Positions 4,960-7,220 of a stretch of 7,220 nucleotides of DNA are shown piece after piece. Each line of letters begins with the position of its first letter. Position 1 is the stretch's first letter. The notes under the pieces are model-generated. The model had not been told where the DNA came from. It saw only the letters and a list, made by a program, of their open reading frames with translations, and searched no databases. This DNA is from Ignavibacteria bacterium (GTDB taxonomy: Bacteria > Bacteroidota > Ignavibacteria > Ignavibacteriales > Ignavibacteriaceae). Location of the stretch: positions 1-7,220 of the forward strand of contig JAOTUT010000074.1 in assembly GCA_029863735.1 (NCBI GenBank), written 5' to 3'. Position numbers and translations under genes: made by a program.

Positions 4960-5157
4960 ATGAAAAAAACTATAAAGATAGATGGAATGAGCTGCAATCA
5001 TTGCGTGATGAGTGTTAAAAAAAATCTTTCCAAATTAGAGCTGAAGGAATTTAAAGTTGAAATTGGATCAGTCGATGTTGAATTCGATGAAAGAAAAATT
5101 AACGAAAAAGAAATTATTGAATCTATTGAAGATGCTGGTTACCAAGTTGTAAAATGA
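4960..5157 (+). CDS. copZ: CopZ-like copper chaperone (HMA domain protein)
   Basis: Cytoplasmic metallochaperone of 65 residues, the complete length of a single heavy-metal-associated domain with beta-alpha-beta-beta-alpha-beta order. The metal loop is GMSCNHC (residues 9-15, ligands C12 and C15), followed by the helix VMSVKKNLSKLE, the strand DVEFDERKINE and the last helix and strand IIESIEDAGYQVVK. Such proteins bind Cu(I) through the two Cys and pass it to the HMA domain of the CopA pump, or to regulators. The strong GGAG site (4951-4954) five bases before ATG sets the start. copA begins 19 bases after the stop, so the two are almost surely co-transcribed. A mercury (MerP-like) role is unlikely: there is no signal peptide and no mer gene in the window. 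Confidence 0.9.
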   Translation: MKKTIKIDGMSCNHCVMSVKKNLSKLELKEFKVEIGSVDVEFDERKINEKEIIESIEDAGYQVVK

Positions 5158-5176
5158 GGAAAGAAGTTTAAATAAT

Positions 5177-7220
5177 ATGAGTGAAGTTGGATCTCCCAAA
5201 ATTAAACTGCAAAAAATCAGCGCACCAATAAGCGGAATGACTTGCGCAAGTTGTGTTGCCAGAGTTGAAAAATCAATTAGTAAAATTGATGGGGTTAAGC
5301 AGGTATCTGTTAACCTCGCAACAGAAAAAGCAACATTTGAAATTGACGAAACTCGTGTTTCCTTATCACAAGTTGAAAAAGAAGTTGAGGATGCGGGTTA
5401 CAATATTGATTTTTCCTCACTAGTTAGAAATAAAAACAAAAATGCAAATAAAAGTCAAAGTGAATCTATTAATGTATTCTATAGTGAATTAAGAAAAGAT
5501 TTTTTAATCGCTGTTATCTTTACTGTTCCGATCTTCCTAATTAGTATGGGAATGATGTGGGAAGAATTTAACGCTGTTTTGGGGTTGTCAAACGACTCAG
5601 TTAATAAAATTCTTTTCATTCTAACAATCCCGGTAGTTATTATTTCAGGGAGAAGATTCTACAAAATTTTTATAAATAACCTAAAGCACCGAACTGCTGA
5701 CATGAACTCACTTGTGGCAATCGGCACGGGTTCAGCATTTATTTATAGTACAATCTTAACATTGTTTCCAGAAATTTTTTCCCACACTTCAATTTCTTCT
5801 CATACTTATTTTGACACCACAACAGTTATTATAACATTAATTTTGTTGGGGAGACTGCTCGAAAGCAGAGCAAAATCTAAGACCAGTTTAGCAATTAAAA
5901 AGCTCATAGAATTAAAACCTCAGACTGTGTTAATTAAGCGTAACAATGTTGAACAGGAAATTTCATTGGATGAATTATCAATCGGCGATGTTGTTATTAT
6001 AAAACCAGGTGCGAAAATCCCTGCAGACGGAAAGATAATCAGAGGCTTTTCAACTGTTGATGAATCTATGATTACCGGTGAATCAATGCCGGTTGAAAAA
6101 AATATCGACTCTAAAATAATTGGGGGAACAATTAATAAAACGGGATCATTCGAATTTGAAGTAACAGCTATTGGAGATAATTCCATTCTTGGCCAGATCA
6201 TAATATTGGTTGAAAAAGCTCAGGATTCTAAAGCTCCTATCCAAAAGCTGGCTGATAAAATTGCAGCTGTTTTTGTTCCAGTGATTATTCTTATCGCAAC
6301 AGTAACATTTTTAGGTTGGTTAATTTTTAGTTCGGCTGGATTTAGTATTGCATTATTGAATTTTGTGGCAGTATTAGTAATAGCCTGCCCGTGTGCGCTT
6401 GGACTTGCAACACCAACAGCTATAATTGTTGGTACAGGAAAAGGTGCTCAGAATGGAATTTTGATTAGGAATGCCGAAAGCCTGGAACTTGTACACAAAA
6501 TCGATACAATAATTTTTGATAAAACCGGAACAATTACAACCGGTAAACTAAAAATGACATCAGTTCATACTAACTCAATAGATGAAAATGAGTTGATCCT
6601 GATGACTGGATCATTGGAACAAAACTCCGAACATCCGATCGCCCAGGCAATAGTAAGATATGGAAAAGACAAACGAATTCAATTTGAAAGTAGCAGTGAG
6701 TTTGAAAGCCTTACAGGATCTGGATTGAAAGGAAAAATCAGAGGAAAAGAAATACTAATTGGTAATAAGACCCTGATGGAATATTATTCCATAAGTATGA
6801 ACGAATTTTTGTCATTAATCAATGAATCTTCAAATGTTGGGAAAACTTTAGTGTTTGTTGCAATAAATAAAGAGTTAAAGGGATTGCTAATCCTTGAGGA
6901 TGAAATAAAAAATAATTCTGCAGAAGTGATATCTAAACTTAAAAAAATGAAGTTGAATACTGTTTTATTAACCGGCGATAACAATCACGCTGCAAAAGTA
7001 ATTTCTCAAAAAGCTGGCTTTGATGATTACAAGGCTGAAGTGTTACCCAAAGATAAACTCAACGTAATATCAGAATATCAAAACAAAGGTAAAATTGTTG
7101 CAATGGTTGGTGATGGAATTAATGATGCACCTGCATTAGTACAAAGCAATGTTGGAATTGCAATGGGGACAGGAACAGATGTAGCGATTGAATCGGGTGA
7201 TATTATTTTAATGAGTGGTG
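5177..7220 (+). CDS. copA: Cu(I)-exporting P1B-type ATPase CopA, 3' end cut by window edge
   Basis: Membrane pump that expels Cu(I) from the cytoplasm using ATP; 681 codons are visible. In order: one N-terminal HMA domain with GMTCASC (C23, C26); a Lys/Asn-rich linker; membrane helices including PVVIISGRRFYKIF, DMNSLVAIGTGSAFIYST and TVIITLILLGRLLESRAK; the actuator domain with TGES (T300-S303); the channel helix VLVIACPCALGLATPTA with C404-P-C406; the phosphorylation site DKTGT (D448); the SEHP histidine (H486) of the nucleotide-binding domain; GDGINDAPAL (from G645) and MGTGTDVAIESGDIILM near the edge. CPCALGLATP favours copper over the zinc/cadmium type, though the deciding last two helices lie outside. 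The frame starts at ATG 5177 and is uninterrupted. It ends the visible regulator-copZ-copA cluster. Confidence 0.96.
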   Translation, partial: MSEVGSPKIKLQKISAPISGMTCASCVARVEKSISKIDGVKQVSVNLATEKATFEIDETRVSLSQVEKEVEDAGYNIDFSSLVRNKNKNANKSQSESINVFYSELRKDFLIAVIFTVPIFLISMGMMWEEFNAVLGLSNDSVNKILFILTIPVVIISGRRFYKIFINNLKHRTADMNSLVAIGTGSAFIYSTILTLFPEIFSHTSISSHTYFDTTTVIITLILLGRLLESRAKSKTSLAIKKLIELKPQTVLIKRNNVEQEISLDELSIGDVVIIKPGAKIPADGKIIRGFSTVDESMITGESMPVEKNIDSKIIGGTINKTGSFEFEVTAIGDNSILGQIIILVEKAQDSKAPIQKLADKIAAVFVPVIILIATVTFLGWLIFSSAGFSIALLNFVAVLVIACPCALGLATPTAIIVGTGKGAQNGILIRNAESLELVHKIDTIIFDKTGTITTGKLKMTSVHTNSIDENELILMTGSLEQNSEHPIAQAIVRYGKDKRIQFESSSEFESLTGSGLKGKIRGKEILIGNKTLMEYYSISMNEFLSLINESSNVGKTLVFVAINKELKGLLILEDEIKNNSAEVISKLKKMKLNTVLLTGDNNHAAKVISQKAGFDDYKAEVLPKDKLNVISEYQNKGKIVAMVGDGINDAPALVQSNVGIAMGTGTDVAIESGDIILMSG

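Noticed and set aside
5920..6201. Open frame of 93 codons on the minus strand
   Set aside because: Antisense to the actuator domain of copA, whose frame carries all the expected ATPase motifs.
6784..6984. Open frame of 66 codons on the minus strand
   Set aside because: Antisense to the nucleotide-binding domain of copA, with no supporting signal.
4853..7220. Mercury or zinc/cadmium resistance instead of copper
   Set aside because: CopZ has no signal peptide and there are no other mer genes. The pump reads CPCALGLATP with GMTCASC, typical of the Cu(I) class. The last two membrane helices, which would settle it, are outside the window.

Overview
The window is AT-rich bacterial chromosome (roughly one third G+C by eye). 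It looks like a member of the FCB group, and an Ignavibacteria-like or Chlorobi-like lineage is my best guess. The reasons are the low G+C, a very short basic COX24/AURKAIP1-like protein gene of the kind seen in Bacteroidota and Chlorobi, a HMA-AraC regulator beside copper genes of a style common in Bacteroidota, and sigma70-like promoters with visible Shine-Dalgarno sites. This placement is inference from gene content, not from a search.

Left part, all on the minus strand (read right to left). The head of a division and cell wall cluster is present: mraZ (TTG start), rsmH, an ftsL-like gene and the first 251 codons of ftsI, which runs off the left edge. The genes are packed with 1, 4 and 8 base overlaps. 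Upstream of mraZ is a TTGACT/TATTTT promoter, followed by a 10-bp-period G-rich repeat that matches the known MraZ operator style. A tRNA-Thr(CGT) gene with an encoded CCA end lies just upstream.

Middle part, also minus strand. An HU/IHF-family DNA-binding protein gene is followed, with an 11-base overlap, by a membrane protein made of two zinc ribbons, one transmembrane segment and TPR repeats. A 31-residue, extremely basic protein probably related to mitochondrial mS38/COX24 comes next. HU, the zinc ribbon protein and the small protein are probably one transcript, read towards the tRNA.

Right part, plus strand, divergent from HU. This is a copper-handling cluster: a one-component regulator with an N-terminal CxxC HMA-like domain fused to a C-terminal AraC-type helix-turn-helix, then a 65-residue CopZ-like chaperone, then a CopA-type P1B ATPase cut by the right edge. 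All three proteins begin with a metal-binding-type CxxC HMA domain (CHRC, CNHC, CASC). This suggests the regulator senses the ion that the chaperone carries and the pump exports. A 21-bp-spaced direct repeat between the regulator and copZ is a good candidate binding site, and two strong palindromes lie in the divergent intergenic region.

There is no gene-free stretch longer than about 300 bases. The longest gaps are 4079-4279 (divergent control region) and 2436-2614 (mraZ control region). I see no mobile element, CRISPR array or clear sign of recent transfer.
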